Assembly (NCBI RefSeq): GCF_001429545.1
Contig: NZ_LMSP01000008.1
Span: 50,445-114,444, forward strand
Direction of reading: 5' to 3'
DNA length: 64,000 bases
Source of the DNA: Paenibacillus sp. Soil787
GTDB taxonomy: Bacteria; Bacillota; Bacilli; Paenibacillales; NBRC-103111
In this document: positions 16,901 to 26,547 of the stretch, one piece after another
Numbering within the stretch: position 1 is the stretch's first letter
Layout of the letters: every line of letters starts with the position of its first letter
The notes under the pieces: model-generated
What the model saw: the letters and a program-made list of their open reading frames with translations, nothing else
Database searches by the model: none
What the model was told of the DNA's origin: nothing
Program-made: the position numbers and the translations under genes

Positions 16901-17839
16901 ATGAAAAAGGTGAAAAAAGCCATTATTCCGGCCGCAGGTTTAGGAACGAGATTCCTGCCTGCTACGAAAGCGATGCCCAAAGAGATGCTCCCGATCATCA
17001 ACAAGCCGACTATTCAATACATCGTGGAAGAAGCCATCGAATCCGGAATCGAAGATATTATTATTGTTACGGGTAAAGGGAAGAGGGCAATCGAAGATCA
17101 CTTCGATAATGCTTTCGAGTTAGAAAACAAGCTGTTGGAAACAGGGAAGCTGGAGCTTCTCAAGGAGGTTCAGCGTTCATCCAAGGTAGAGATTCATTAT
17201 ATTCGTCAAAAGGAACCCAAAGGTCTGGGACATGCGGTCTGGTGTGCAAGAAGGTTCATTGGGAATGAACCATTCGCTGTGCTGCTAGGTGATGATATTG
17301 TCACAGGGAAGGTGCCTTGCCTAAAACAGCTCATTCAGCAATTTGAATTAACAGAAAATTCAGTTATCGGAGTGCAAACCGTACCGCCAGAGCTTACCAA
17401 TCGTTACGGCATCATTGATCCTGGTGAGCAAAACAACCGCCTTTATCAAGTGAAAGACTTTGTTGAGAAACCCAAATTAGGCACTGCCCCTTCCAATCTT
17501 GCGATTATGGGCAGATATGTGTTCTCCCCTAAAATCTTTGAATTTTTGGAGCTTCAGGAGAAAGGTGCTGGCGGAGAAATTCAGCTGACAGACGCGATTC
17601 AGAAGCTTAATCAAATAGAACGAGTGCTAGCGTATCATTTTGACGGTATCCGTTATGATGTGGGTGAACGTCTCGGTTACATTCTCACGACAATGGCATT
17701 CGCCTTGGAGAGTGAAGATCTTCGGCCCGATGTACTTGAAGCGATGGCTGCCATCCTTATTAAGGAGCAATATGTACCAATTCTAGAGCATCTGGGAGGT
17801 GGAGACCATGAGCTTGCGCGAACTGCAGGAGGATTATGA
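16901..17839 (+). CDS. galU: UTP-glucose-1-phosphate uridylyltransferase
   Basis: A 312-residue nucleotidyltransferase that makes UDP-glucose, the precursor for glucose and, via Ugd, glucuronate residues. It begins with the family signature [20 protein letters not shown], and [19 protein letters not shown] and FVEKP follow in order. Length matches GalU/GtaB. ATG 16901 is preferred over 16892 because AGGAGG ends immediately before 16892. Its 3' end overlaps the sugar transferase gene by 32 bases. Confidence 0.9.
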   Translation: MKKVKKAIIPAAGLGTRFLPATKAMPKEMLPIINKPTIQYIVEEAIESGIEDIIIVTGKGKRAIEDHFDNAFELENKLLETGKLELLKEVQRSSKVEIHYIRQKEPKGLGHAVWCARRFIGNEPFAVLLGDDIVTGKVPCLKQLIQQFELTENSVIGVQTVPPELTNRYGIIDPGEQNNRLYQVKDFVEKPKLGTAPSNLAIMGRYVFSPKIFEFLELQEKGAGGEIQLTDAIQKLNQIERVLAYHFDGIRYDVGERLGYILTTMAFALESEDLRPDVLEAMAAILIKEQYVPILEHLGGGDHELARTAGGL

Positions 17840-18524
17840 GTACCTGGGACCTCAGAAAATTTCCCGGAAGAGCTACTACACGGCTGCTACCTCTAGACCG
17901 CAAGAAAGGAAAAGCGCTGCTTCCTATTTGATCGTAAAGCGTATGCTTGATATTATGCTATCCCTCATGGGCCTTTTCTTCCTGACACCGTTATTTATCA
18001 TCATTGCTATTTGGATTAAGTTGGAAGATCCGAAAGGCTCCGTTTTCTTCAAACAAAATCGAGTAGGTAAAGACGAAGCACTTTTTCCGATGTATAAGTT
18101 TCGCTCGATGGTGTCCAATGCGGAAGAGCTAAAGCAGCAGTTAATGAGTCAGAATGAAGTTGAAGGCGCGATGTTTAAAATGAAAAATGATCCTCGCGTT
18201 ACACGCGTCGGACGATTATTGCGCAAAACAAGTATAGATGAGCTGCCACAATTGTGGAACGTACTTGTCGGTGATATGAGCTTAGTCGGACCAAGGCCCG
18301 CTTTGCCGAGCGAAGTTAGTGAGTACACACCTTACGAGAAGAGACGTTTAGTCGTTACTCCTGGTTGCACGGGTTTGTGGCAAGTAAGCGGACGAAGTAA
18401 TTTAAGCTTCGGGCAAATGGTTGAACTTGATTTGACTTACATCAGAGAACGAAGCATTTTCTATGATTTGAAAATCATCTTGAAAACCGTTTCGGTCCTT
18501 CTTGGCTCCAAAGATGCCTTTTAG
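17808..18524 (+). CDS. undecaprenyl-phosphate sugar-1-phosphate transferase (priming)
   Basis: A 238-residue monotopic bacterial sugar transferase that would start repeat-unit assembly by loading the first sugar phosphate on undecaprenyl phosphate. It has one membrane segment near residues 45-70 ([20 protein letters not shown]), then [26 protein letters not shown] and [16 protein letters not shown]. It lacks the extra helices of WbaP-type enzymes. ATG at 17808 follows GGGAGGTGG. The first sugar (Glc or Gal class) cannot be read from sequence. Confidence 0.85.
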   Translation: MSLRELQEDYEYLGPQKISRKSYYTAATSRPQERKSAASYLIVKRMLDIMLSLMGLFFLTPLFIIIAIWIKLEDPKGSVFFKQNRVGKDEALFPMYKFRSMVSNAEELKQQLMSQNEVEGAMFKMKNDPRVTRVGRLLRKTSIDELPQLWNVLVGDMSLVGPRPALPSEVSEYTPYEKRRLVVTPGCTGLWQVSGRSNLSFGQMVELDLTYIRERSIFYDLKIILKTVSVLLGSKDAF

Positions 18525-18553
18525 AGAACAGAAGGGAAAGGAGTAACACCATC

Positions 18554-19486
18554 GTGTTCATTCAGTCAAAACCAAGGGTATCCATCGTCATCTGTACCTA
18601 TAATCGTGCGGATTTGCTTCAAATCACTTTGAACTCGTTACCTGCTTTAAAGGCGATAGACAAGGCTGAGATTCTCATTGTGGATAACAATTCGACAGAT
18701 CATACGCGTGAGATTTCACAATTGTTTATTCAGAGTCAATCAGGGGTGACTGACGTTTATTATCTATTTGAACAGACCCAAGGGCTTTCGGCTGCGCGAA
18801 ATAAAGGTATTCAAGAAGCTAAGGGTGATATTGTTGCCTTTCTCGATGATGATGCAGTTCCTTGCCTGGAATGGATTCGCACCATCATAGACACCTTGGA
18901 TAGTCGGGAAGATGTCTATGCGCTGGGAGGTGTGATTCGACCTCGTTTCGAAAGTGAACGACCGAAATGGCTGATTAAATCGCTAGAGCTGCCCTATACG
19001 ATTGTTGATAGGGGAGCAAATGTGCATGAGTATCCGATGGACAGGCATCCATTTGGCGCGAATATGGCGATACGCAAATCCTTTCATGACAAATACTTGT
19101 TCCCAACCGACCTAGGAAGGAAGGGGACACTGCTGTTGTCTGGGGAAGAATCCTGGATATTTGATCATATGAAGAAAGAAGGGAAGGCTATTCTTTATCA
19201 GCCTTCCATGGTGGTTGATCACTTCATCCCGGATAGCCGGTTGACGAAGGATTGGATCAAGCAGCGCTATTATTATCAAGGTGTTACGAATGGCTCGATG
19301 CATAAGAGTCGTATCAGCAAGCTTGTTCTTCTCGGTAAGGTTGCCAGCAAGGTGCTCTACATTGCCGTAGATGCCTTGTTCGCACGTACCGAAGGAAGAA
19401 AACTGCTGATCACATGCCGATTGCAGAGCATACGAGGCACGCTAGACACGCTCAGCAGACGTGGAAAAATGCGCTTGACAGGGTGA
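18554..19486 (+). CDS. family 2 glycosyltransferase
   Basis: A 310-residue GT-A fold transferase. It opens VSIVICTYNRADLLQ, has VDNNSTDHTRE for nucleotide binding and FLDDDAVPCLEW as the DxD metal motif. It is cytoplasmic, possibly peripheral. GTG start behind AAAGGAG. It sits right after the priming transferase and may add the second sugar; donor and linkage unknown. Confidence 0.85.
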   Translation: MFIQSKPRVSIVICTYNRADLLQITLNSLPALKAIDKAEILIVDNNSTDHTREISQLFIQSQSGVTDVYYLFEQTQGLSAARNKGIQEAKGDIVAFLDDDAVPCLEWIRTIIDTLDSREDVYALGGVIRPRFESERPKWLIKSLELPYTIVDRGANVHEYPMDRHPFGANMAIRKSFHDKYLFPTDLGRKGTLLLSGEESWIFDHMKKEGKAILYQPSMVVDHFIPDSRLTKDWIKQRYYYQGVTNGSMHKSRISKLVLLGKVASKVLYIAVDALFARTEGRKLLITCRLQSIRGTLDTLSRRGKMRLTG

Positions 19487-19494
19487 GGATACTG

Positions 19495-20838
19495 ATGACG
19501 ACGGATCTTCCAATTCAGCTCAAAAAACCGATGTATTATGGTGCGCTCTATGTCCTTCTTGCCGTCATGGTGGGCATAGCAGCTGCTTATCAGCCTCTGT
19601 TCAGTATCTTGGGGCTGGGCATGCTTTTCCTATTCGTGTATGCCATCTATCAGCCGAAGAAAATGAGTTATCTAGTCCTGCTTTCAACCGCTATATCGAT
19701 TAACTATATCGTCGAAGCGAATGTGCCTGGGCTTGAGATTATTTCTCTTTATAAACTAGGGATTTTGATTCTGTTAGTTCCTAGTATGCTGAAAAACGGA
19801 CTTCGGTTGAAGTTCATCTATCCCATAGCAGCTATCGCCAGCATGTTATTCCTTACCTTGTTCTTCTCAGAATGGCATCCAAGGCTGACGTTATCACTCA
19901 CCTTGAAAGCATTTATCGGACTGACGCTTCCTTTCTTTTTTCTTATGATCAAATGGAAAAAAAGGACAGCGCAAAGGCATATCCGGATTATTTGCCTGCT
20001 GCCATTGGTAAGTGTTGGAACTGGGGCATTGCTTCAATTGGCTCATCTGTATTCGTTTCTCAATGTTGAGTTCACGGGAGCGATTCGGGTTCAAGGGGCG
20101 AATATCGCACCCCATTTGGCGATGCTGGCTTTTCTAGGCATTACCGTTGCCTTAATAGAGACCAAACGCAATCCGCTGCAAGCCAGGTTCTATTATTGTA
20201 CATTGGCTGCTAACTTTGCGATTCTGATCGCTACGGGAACTAGAGGGCCAATCCTCGCCATGCTGGCCATGGCTGCTTATTATTTCTTCGATATGGTTAA
20301 GCAGTACATCAAAGGGAAGCTAATCTTAATTATCCCGCTGCTTTGTTCCTTCGCCTTGATCGGCGGGGCCGTCTACGTACAGTGGGACAATATGACAAAG
20401 CGTTCGTTCGAACGCCAAACCGGTACGGGTATTGACTTGTCAGGAAGAACCGAAGCTTGGAGCTATTTCTTGAAAGGCGTAAAAGATTCCCCCCTGACAG
20501 GCAGAGGGCTAGGTGCGGTTACCGTTGCGAATGACGGAAGTTTATATGAAGGTTTTGTGGTTCCGCATAACGAGTACATCCGCTTTTATTATGATGCTGG
20601 TTATATCGGGTGCAGCCTGTTGTTTCTATCATTGCTAGTCTTATTTGGAATGATTTATCGAGTAATCCCGCAGAGAATTAAGATTTACTACGTGGCGTTC
20701 ATCTTGGCGTTCTTTCTATATTCCTTGTCGGATAACACCTTATCGACTGTTCAATTCATCATTCCTTTTTGCTGGTATTTGAATAGCTTGTATATTCTGT
20801 CAGCGACAAATTCGAAAAAAGAAGAAGTGATCAGATGA
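19495..20838 (+). CDS. O-antigen ligase/Wzy-like polymerase (first)
   Basis: A 447-residue integral membrane protein with about ten to twelve hydrophobic segments. The large outside loop has SGRTEAWSYFLKG, GRGLGAV and VPHNEYIRFYYDAG, the Wzy_C/O-antigen-ligase signature. It would polymerise lipid-linked repeats outside the membrane. ATG 19495 follows GGGTGAGG; an upstream in-frame ATG at 19414 lies inside the preceding gene. The stop overlaps the next start by four bases. Confidence 0.8.
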   Translation: MTTDLPIQLKKPMYYGALYVLLAVMVGIAAAYQPLFSILGLGMLFLFVYAIYQPKKMSYLVLLSTAISINYIVEANVPGLEIISLYKLGILILLVPSMLKNGLRLKFIYPIAAIASMLFLTLFFSEWHPRLTLSLTLKAFIGLTLPFFFLMIKWKKRTAQRHIRIICLLPLVSVGTGALLQLAHLYSFLNVEFTGAIRVQGANIAPHLAMLAFLGITVALIETKRNPLQARFYYCTLAANFAILIATGTRGPILAMLAMAAYYFFDMVKQYIKGKLILIIPLLCSFALIGGAVYVQWDNMTKRSFERQTGTGIDLSGRTEAWSYFLKGVKDSPLTGRGLGAVTVANDGSLYEGFVVPHNEYIRFYYDAGYIGCSLLFLSLLVLFGMIYRVIPQRIKIYYVAFILAFFLYSLSDNTLSTVQFIIPFCWYLNSLYILSATNSKKEEVIR

Positions 20839-21620
20839 GAAGAGTGACTATGTTCGATGTACATTTTGATAATTATGATTTTCTGGACTTGCTTGCCTAT
20901 ATGGATGAGGTCATTCGTCAGAAAAATCATTCTTACATTTTGACCTGTAATGTCGATCATTTAATCAAGCTCAGAAAGGATGTTGAGTTTCAAAAGGTGT
21001 ATTCAGGTGCAGGTGCCATTGTTGCAGATGGTATGCCGATCATATGGGCATCGAGGATGCTCCGTAAACCGCTCAAGCAGAAGGTATCCGGATCCGACTT
21101 GTTCACTAAGTTAGGCGAAGCTTTCGCAAGCAGGCAATACAAGCTCTTTTTCTTAGGATCAGCTGCCGGTATTCCGGAGCAAGCGGTAAAGAATCTGAAG
21201 CTCGTATTTCCAAATCTGAATATCGTTGGCTGTTATTCACCCTCCTATGGTTTCGAAAAGAAAAAAGAGGAGAATGAGCAAATTGTTCAGATGCTGATTG
21301 ATACGCAGCCTGACATTGTGTTCGTGGGTGTTGGCGCTCCGAAGCAGGAGAAGTGGATCTACCAGAACTATCTTCAGTATAAAGTCCCGATCTCGATTGG
21401 CGTTGGCGCAACGTTCGATTTCATTTCGGGCACAGTGAAGAGAGCACCGAACATTATGCAGAAAACAGGATTCGAATGGTTCTGGCGTCTTGCCCAAGAA
21501 CCGCGAAGATTGTGGAAGCGTTACTTGGTACACGATGCAATGTTTGCGGTCCTGCTATGGCGGGAAGTTATTAAGCAATTCAAGATGAAACGGGAGGGGA
21601 CGGGAATCAACAGTGGATGA
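20835..21620 (+). CDS. WecG/TagA/CpsF family glycosyltransferase
   Basis: A 261-residue GT26 enzyme, peripheral to the membrane. The family hallmarks are NVDHLIKLRKD, IVADGMPIIWASRML (catalytic-region aspartate), KVSGSDLF and GVGAPKQEKWI. Relatives transfer ManNAc(A) or glucose-type residues to lipid-linked sugars. Its ATG overlaps the previous stop (ATGA-type coupling) and its end overlaps the next gene by eight bases. Confidence 0.85.
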   Translation: MRRVTMFDVHFDNYDFLDLLAYMDEVIRQKNHSYILTCNVDHLIKLRKDVEFQKVYSGAGAIVADGMPIIWASRMLRKPLKQKVSGSDLFTKLGEAFASRQYKLFFLGSAAGIPEQAVKNLKLVFPNLNIVGCYSPSYGFEKKKEENEQIVQMLIDTQPDIVFVGVGAPKQEKWIYQNYLQYKVPISIGVGATFDFISGTVKRAPNIMQKTGFEWFWRLAQEPRRLWKRYLVHDAMFAVLLWREVIKQFKMKREGTGINSG

Positions 21621-23124
21621 AATAAGCAAATTGATTAAGCCCCCTTTTATCATGAAGCAGGCTAGTCGGATGACAATCCTGTTGGTTGGAATGGCTTTGT
21701 TCGTCTCTTTACTCATCGGTTATTCTAGCGCAACGCTGAGTCCTGAACTTAGTATTCAAATCACGATTCTGTCGATGCTGCTGTTTCCCGCATTTGTGAT
21801 GGCCTTGCTAGATTCGCGTCGATTGATTCCTTATATTCTGCTCGTTTGGGTCATTTGCCCGGAAATCCGGAGAATCCAGGATTGGACGGAAGGTACCTAC
21901 CATTCTGTTTCCTTGTTGAGCATCGCCCCGCTGTTAACGAGTGCAGTGCTTATCATTCCAGTCCTTGCTAAGTTTCATCAGATGGAATCACGCATATACA
22001 AGCTGCTCATCTATGTGGGTATTGTGCTGCTATATGGAAGTCTGATTGGTGCAGCTAAGAATGGGAGCGGAGCCTTCTATGACTTAGCTAACTATGTGAT
22101 TCCATTATTGTTAATCCCTTATGCTGCCTTATCTCATTTCGATAATAAAGCGCTGGACCGATTAATTGTCGCATTCTCCAACACCGCCATCTTGGTTGCC
22201 GTTTATGGCATTATCCAATATGTGATGGTACCGCCCTGGGATGCATTCTGGATGAACCATGTGGAGATGACCTCAATTGGTCAGCCGTTTCCCTTGGAAA
22301 TCCGAGTGTTCTCTACATTGAATTCCCCAGGACCAGCAGGGATGTATATGGGAACTGCGCTTGCGCCGATGATTCTGGAAAAAAGATGGCGGGGACCGCT
22401 GGGCTGGATCGGCATTATTCTGGTAACGGTAGGGCTGCTCATCACGCTTGTTCGATCTGCTTGGGTTATGTTATTCATCGATATCGCCATTTACACGGCT
22501 GTTTCTGCGGGTAGACAGAAATGGAAATTGATTGCTCAATTAACTGCGGTTATCGCAGCCATGTATCTGATTATTCCAAAGCTGCCTGGTGCGCAGGGGC
22601 TGATCGCCCGATTGGATACAATGACAGCCATTCAAGACGATCATTCCTACAATGAAAGATTGGATTTCTTTCATACCGTTTTCCCAATGTTGTTTGCTAA
22701 ACCGCAAGGGTTAGGTCTTGGGAGTATTGGTGTCGGCACCAAGTTAAGTAACGGAGGAGCACTTGGTGAATATGGCATTTTCGATAATGGATTCGTTGCC
22801 ATTTTCCTTACCTTTGGTATTCTTGGAGGCTTGCTGTTTCTATGGGCCTTATGGCTCGTCACCCGCTTTCTTTTATCCCAAAAGAAACAACCGGGCGGTA
22901 TAACAGCTTACGGAAAACTGGGGCTCTCAGCTTTGCAAGGAAGTATCGTTTGTCTCGTGTTCGAAAATGGGTATACGGGTTTGAAAGGCTTTCTACTATG
23001 GATGGTTGTAGGAATTGGAATCATGGCGCATCAAACGATCGTTCAAGAGAGGAGGCAAATTCCGGATGCAGCAACCAGTCAACTTGAAAATAGTTCGCAT
23101 AAAGCCTCTATTCGGCTTCATTAA
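21613..23124 (+). CDS. O-antigen ligase/Wzy-like polymerase (second)
   Basis: A 503-residue membrane protein with about twelve hydrophobic segments. The outside loop NERLDFFHTVFPMLFAKP, then GLGSIGVGTKLSNGG and EYGIFDNGFVAIFL, follows the O-antigen ligase pattern. It is clearly diverged from the first polymerase in the cluster. One could polymerise while the other ligates or tethers the polymer. GTG at 21613 follows GGGAGGGG. Confidence 0.75.
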   Translation: MDEISKLIKPPFIMKQASRMTILLVGMALFVSLLIGYSSATLSPELSIQITILSMLLFPAFVMALLDSRRLIPYILLVWVICPEIRRIQDWTEGTYHSVSLLSIAPLLTSAVLIIPVLAKFHQMESRIYKLLIYVGIVLLYGSLIGAAKNGSGAFYDLANYVIPLLLIPYAALSHFDNKALDRLIVAFSNTAILVAVYGIIQYVMVPPWDAFWMNHVEMTSIGQPFPLEIRVFSTLNSPGPAGMYMGTALAPMILEKRWRGPLGWIGIILVTVGLLITLVRSAWVMLFIDIAIYTAVSAGRQKWKLIAQLTAVIAAMYLIIPKLPGAQGLIARLDTMTAIQDDHSYNERLDFFHTVFPMLFAKPQGLGLGSIGVGTKLSNGGALGEYGIFDNGFVAIFLTFGILGGLLFLWALWLVTRFLLSQKKQPGGITAYGKLGLSALQGSIVCLVFENGYTGLKGFLLWMVVGIGIMAHQTIVQERRQIPDAATSQLENSSHKASIRLH

Positions 23125-24433
23125 AGCATTCTTTTCAAGCAAGAGTCATATCTCGGCTTCTATCAGAACGATGTTTTTCAGTGTACTCATCTTAGTGATT
23201 AATATGCTTACAGGTATTCTTACAGCACGTTTTCTAGGACCATCCGGCCGAGGAGAGCAAGCGGCTATGGTTTTATGGTCACAGTTCCTAGCCTTTAGTT
23301 TCACTTTCGGTTTGCCTTCCGCCATTATTTACAACGTGAAAAAGAACATGAAAGATTCCGCCAAGCTTTATTCGACCGCTGTTCTCATGGGTTTGTCTGC
23401 AGGCATGCTTGCGATGAGCTTGGGGATATTGGTTTTACCCTATTGGCTCCGAACGTATTCAGACAACGTGGTCCTTTTCTCCCAATGGTCCATGGTGCTC
23501 GTACCTCTCATTGTATTGTCTCAGATTAATAATGCGATGATGCAGGTGAGAGGCGAATATAAGCTGTTCAACCGTCTGCGCTTTCTTATTCCGCTTAGTA
23601 CGCTCATCGGCTTAGGGCTGCTAATCCTAACAAGAACAATGACTCCTTACACGTCAGCCGTGGCTTATCTCGCTCCGGCGGTTCCCTTTTACATATGGAC
23701 GACAGTGCGCTTACTTAAGCAGTACGAATTCGTGATTAAGGATGCTTTTCAATCCTTCAAGACATTAATCCGGTACGGTATTGGATCCTACGGAAATGAT
23801 TTAATGGGCAATGTCTCCTATTATATCGATCAAATTGTTATTATCGGTCTCCTTAATCCATCGGAGCTTGGACTGTATGCGGTGGCGGTAAGCCTTTCCC
23901 GTGTAGTCAACATTTTCTCTACATCCATTATCGTGGTGTTGTTCCCGAAAGCCTCGGGTTTACCTAAGGATAAAGTCGTTGAAATGACCTTCCGTGTTTA
24001 CAGGATCAGCACATGTTTCGCTTTGCTTTGCTCATTGATGATTATGCTGGTTGCACCTTTCGTAATGCCATTGCTGTATGGCCCTGATTTTAAGGAAGCG
24101 ATCAGTGTTTTTCGAATGCTGCTCCTCGAAGTTTCCATATCCGGTGGAACCATGGTGTTGGCTCAAGCGTTCATGGCATTAGGCAAGCCCAAGATTGTTA
24201 CGATTCTGCAAGGGATAGGGCTGCTAATCGTCATCCCTTTACTAACGGTACTGATTCCGAAGTTTGGATTGCTCGGAGCGGGAATGGCCATATTATCATC
24301 AGGTTTACTGCGATTCGTCTTTATTCTACTTAATGTCAAATACACCTTAAAGACGAAACTTCCTAAATTATTGATTAATAAAGATGATGTGCGTTGGTTA
24401 CTTTCGGCAATATCAGCATATAAAGCCAAATAA
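23066..24433 (+). CDS. Wzx-type polysaccharide flippase
   Basis: A 455-residue MOP-superfamily exporter with twelve to fourteen hydrophobic segments, including GILTARFLGPSGRGEQAAM near the N-terminus, typical of Wzx/MviN-like proteins. It would flip the undecaprenyl-linked repeat to the outer face. ATG 23066 follows AGAGGAGG. The gene overlaps the end of the second polymerase by 59 bases. Confidence 0.85.
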   Translation: MQQPVNLKIVRIKPLFGFIKAFFSSKSHISASIRTMFFSVLILVINMLTGILTARFLGPSGRGEQAAMVLWSQFLAFSFTFGLPSAIIYNVKKNMKDSAKLYSTAVLMGLSAGMLAMSLGILVLPYWLRTYSDNVVLFSQWSMVLVPLIVLSQINNAMMQVRGEYKLFNRLRFLIPLSTLIGLGLLILTRTMTPYTSAVAYLAPAVPFYIWTTVRLLKQYEFVIKDAFQSFKTLIRYGIGSYGNDLMGNVSYYIDQIVIIGLLNPSELGLYAVAVSLSRVVNIFSTSIIVVLFPKASGLPKDKVVEMTFRVYRISTCFALLCSLMIMLVAPFVMPLLYGPDFKEAISVFRMLLLEVSISGGTMVLAQAFMALGKPKIVTILQGIGLLIVIPLLTVLIPKFGLLGAGMAILSSGLLRFVFILLNVKYTLKTKLPKLLINKDDVRWLLSAISAYKAK

Positions 24434-24464
24434 TTTGTTTGAAACTGGGGGAGGGGCGAACGAA

Positions 24465-25301
24465 ATGAGTCACTATAGTGACGCTGTGGGAGAGAATCGG
24501 ATTTCTGTTGTCATCATTGCACAAGACGATGAAACGAGAATAGCGAGTGCGATTGCCTCCTGCAAGCCTTTTGCAGACGAAATTGTTGTCATTGACGGCG
24601 GGAGCGAGGACGGAACTGTCCGTGTATCTGAGCAGTTGGGCTGCAAGGTATATGTGAACGCTTGGCCTGGTTATGCAAAGCAGCGTATTTATGGCAGTGA
24701 TCAAGCTGCCTATGATTGGATTTTCGTTATTGATACCGATGAGGTTGTTAGTGAACCTCTTGCAGATTCGATTCAGAAGTTGAAAAGTAACTTATCTGAT
24801 CCGAGCAAAGCTTATGCTGTCTTGCGTATTGGTGACTTTCTAGGACGCTGGATGGGCAAGGGCGAGAAGCTTGTCCGTCTATATAACCGTACCGAAATTC
24901 AGTACCGGGAAAGTCTTGTGCATGAAATACCGGATGTCGCAAGTGAGAATATCACATATGTGTCAGGTGTTCTATGGCATTATGGTTTCCGCAGCATTCA
25001 TGATCACATGGAGCGGTTTAATAAGTATACCGATCTGGAAGCGGAAGGCGCTGTTGCTGCTGGGAAACGATTTAGCCTGCTGCGAATGATCGTCCGTCCT
25101 CCCTTGCGATTTGTACAGAAATATATCGTTCATGGCTTGTATAAGAAAGGTATTCCAGGACTTGCGGTATCCCTCTTCTGGGGAATATACGAATTCCTAG
25201 TATGTATGAAACAGTATGAGCTTGGGCTTGCTCGAAAAAGAGTGAAACAGTCCCAGGAAGAGCCAATAAAGGAGGGGAAAGCTTATGCTACACTGCAATA
25301 G
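24465..25301 (+). CDS. family 2 glycosyltransferase (WaaE/KdtX-like)
   Basis: A 278-residue GT2 enzyme. ISVVIIAQDDETRIASAI opens the domain, VIDGGSEDGT follows, and VIDTDEVVSE is the metal-binding motif. The arrangement resembles the WaaE group. A hydrophobic C-terminal helix (GLAVSLFWGIYEFLVC) may anchor it. ATG 24465 follows GGGGGAGGGG. The next gene starts inside its last 17 bases. Confidence 0.8.
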   Translation: MSHYSDAVGENRISVVIIAQDDETRIASAIASCKPFADEIVVIDGGSEDGTVRVSEQLGCKVYVNAWPGYAKQRIYGSDQAAYDWIFVIDTDEVVSEPLADSIQKLKSNLSDPSKAYAVLRIGDFLGRWMGKGEKLVRLYNRTEIQYRESLVHEIPDVASENITYVSGVLWHYGFRSIHDHMERFNKYTDLEAEGAVAAGKRFSLLRMIVRPPLRFVQKYIVHGLYKKGIPGLAVSLFWGIYEFLVCMKQYELGLARKRVKQSQEEPIKEGKAYATLQ

Positions 25302-26547
25302 TTTGCGGATCCTGTGCACAGGAATGGGTTGGCCATCTGCACAGCCTGGAGGACTAAACACCTATTTCAAACATATTTGCGAAAGCTTAGCTACCCGTCA
25401 TGAGCTGGAGGCGCTGGTATGCAGTTCGAATAAACCGGTCGTTCAAGACGACATCCGCGTCACGAATGTAGCCGCCACTGATTTGAAGTTAAGTAAAAGA
25501 CGAGATGCCTTTCGGAAGCACGCTGCAGAGATGATGAATGGGCAGGACATCGACATCGTTTATTCCCACTTTGCTCCCTATAGTATTGGAGTTGCCATGG
25601 AGGCCAAAGCGCGAAATATTCCTGTGGTAATGACGTTTCATGGTCCTTGGAGTGAGGAAATCAGGCTCGAAGGCAAGGGACTTAAGCATCGAATCAAAAC
25701 AATGATCGCTAAGAGCTGGGAGATGAAAGCTTATCGGCTGGCGGATGCCTTCATTGTGTTAAGTGAAACCTTCCGCGATATTCTTCATCACCAATACGGT
25801 GTCCCGCTTTCAAAGATTCACATCATTCCAGGCGGAGCTGATGTTGCCCGGTTCAAGCCGGCTGCGGATCGCATAGCGATAAGAAGGAAATTGCAGCTGG
25901 AGGAAGGGACGACAGCGGTGTTGACCTTAAGAAGATTGGTCAACCGAATGGGACTTCTTCAATTACTGGAAGCTTGGAAAGAGGTGGCGAGAACGGTTCC
26001 GGATGCTGTCCTCTTTATTGGGGGCAAAGGGCCGCTGCACGGAGAGCTGGAAAGCCGAATTGCTGAATATGGACTCCAGTCCCGCGTCCGATTGCTTGGC
26101 TACATCCCTGATCATGAGCTTGCTGACTATTATCAGGCCGCTGATCTGTTCGTTGTACCTTCCCAAGCGTTGGAAGGCTTCGGATTAATTACCGTAGAAG
26201 CAATGGCAGCCGGGGTTCCAGTCATTGCGACTCCAATTGGAGGCAACCGTGAAATTCTTCAGAAATACCGACCAGATATGCTCTTTGCAGGTAAAAACAG
26301 CGAAGATATGGCTTCAGGTTTAATTCGCTTATTGCGGCACCGTGAAATGTGGCCAACTGCAGAGCAATGCAGAAGCCATGTGTTGGAGAATTACACCTGG
26401 GATCGCGTATCCCAACAGGTAGATACTGTATTTAATCACGTCATCGATCAACATTTGATTGCTCACGGCGGCAGTCGTCAGGAAACCGCTGGGAAGAAAG
26501 GAGGACGTGAACAGGATGAGGGTAGCTTATTTGGATCATACCGCTAG
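25285..26547 (+). CDS. family 4 glycosyltransferase (first of three)
   Basis: A 420-residue GT-B fold enzyme. The N-terminal domain has GGLNTYFKHICESL and VMTFHGPWSEE. The C-terminal donor domain has LRRLVNRMGLLQLLEAW, VRLLGYIPDHELADYY and the EGFGLITVEAMAAGVPVIAT signature with the E-x7-E pair. Start behind AAAGGAGGGG. Retaining mechanism expected; sugar unknown, mannose plausible given the nearby GDP-mannose gene. Confidence 0.85.
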   Translation: MLHCNSLRILCTGMGWPSAQPGGLNTYFKHICESLATRHELEALVCSSNKPVVQDDIRVTNVAATDLKLSKRRDAFRKHAAEMMNGQDIDIVYSHFAPYSIGVAMEAKARNIPVVMTFHGPWSEEIRLEGKGLKHRIKTMIAKSWEMKAYRLADAFIVLSETFRDILHHQYGVPLSKIHIIPGGADVARFKPAADRIAIRRKLQLEEGTTAVLTLRRLVNRMGLLQLLEAWKEVARTVPDAVLFIGGKGPLHGELESRIAEYGLQSRVRLLGYIPDHELADYYQAADLFVVPSQALEGFGLITVEAMAAGVPVIATPIGGNREILQKYRPDMLFAGKNSEDMASGLIRLLRHREMWPTAEQCRSHVLENYTWDRVSQQVDTVFNHVIDQHLIAHGGSRQETAGKKGGREQDEGSLFGSYR

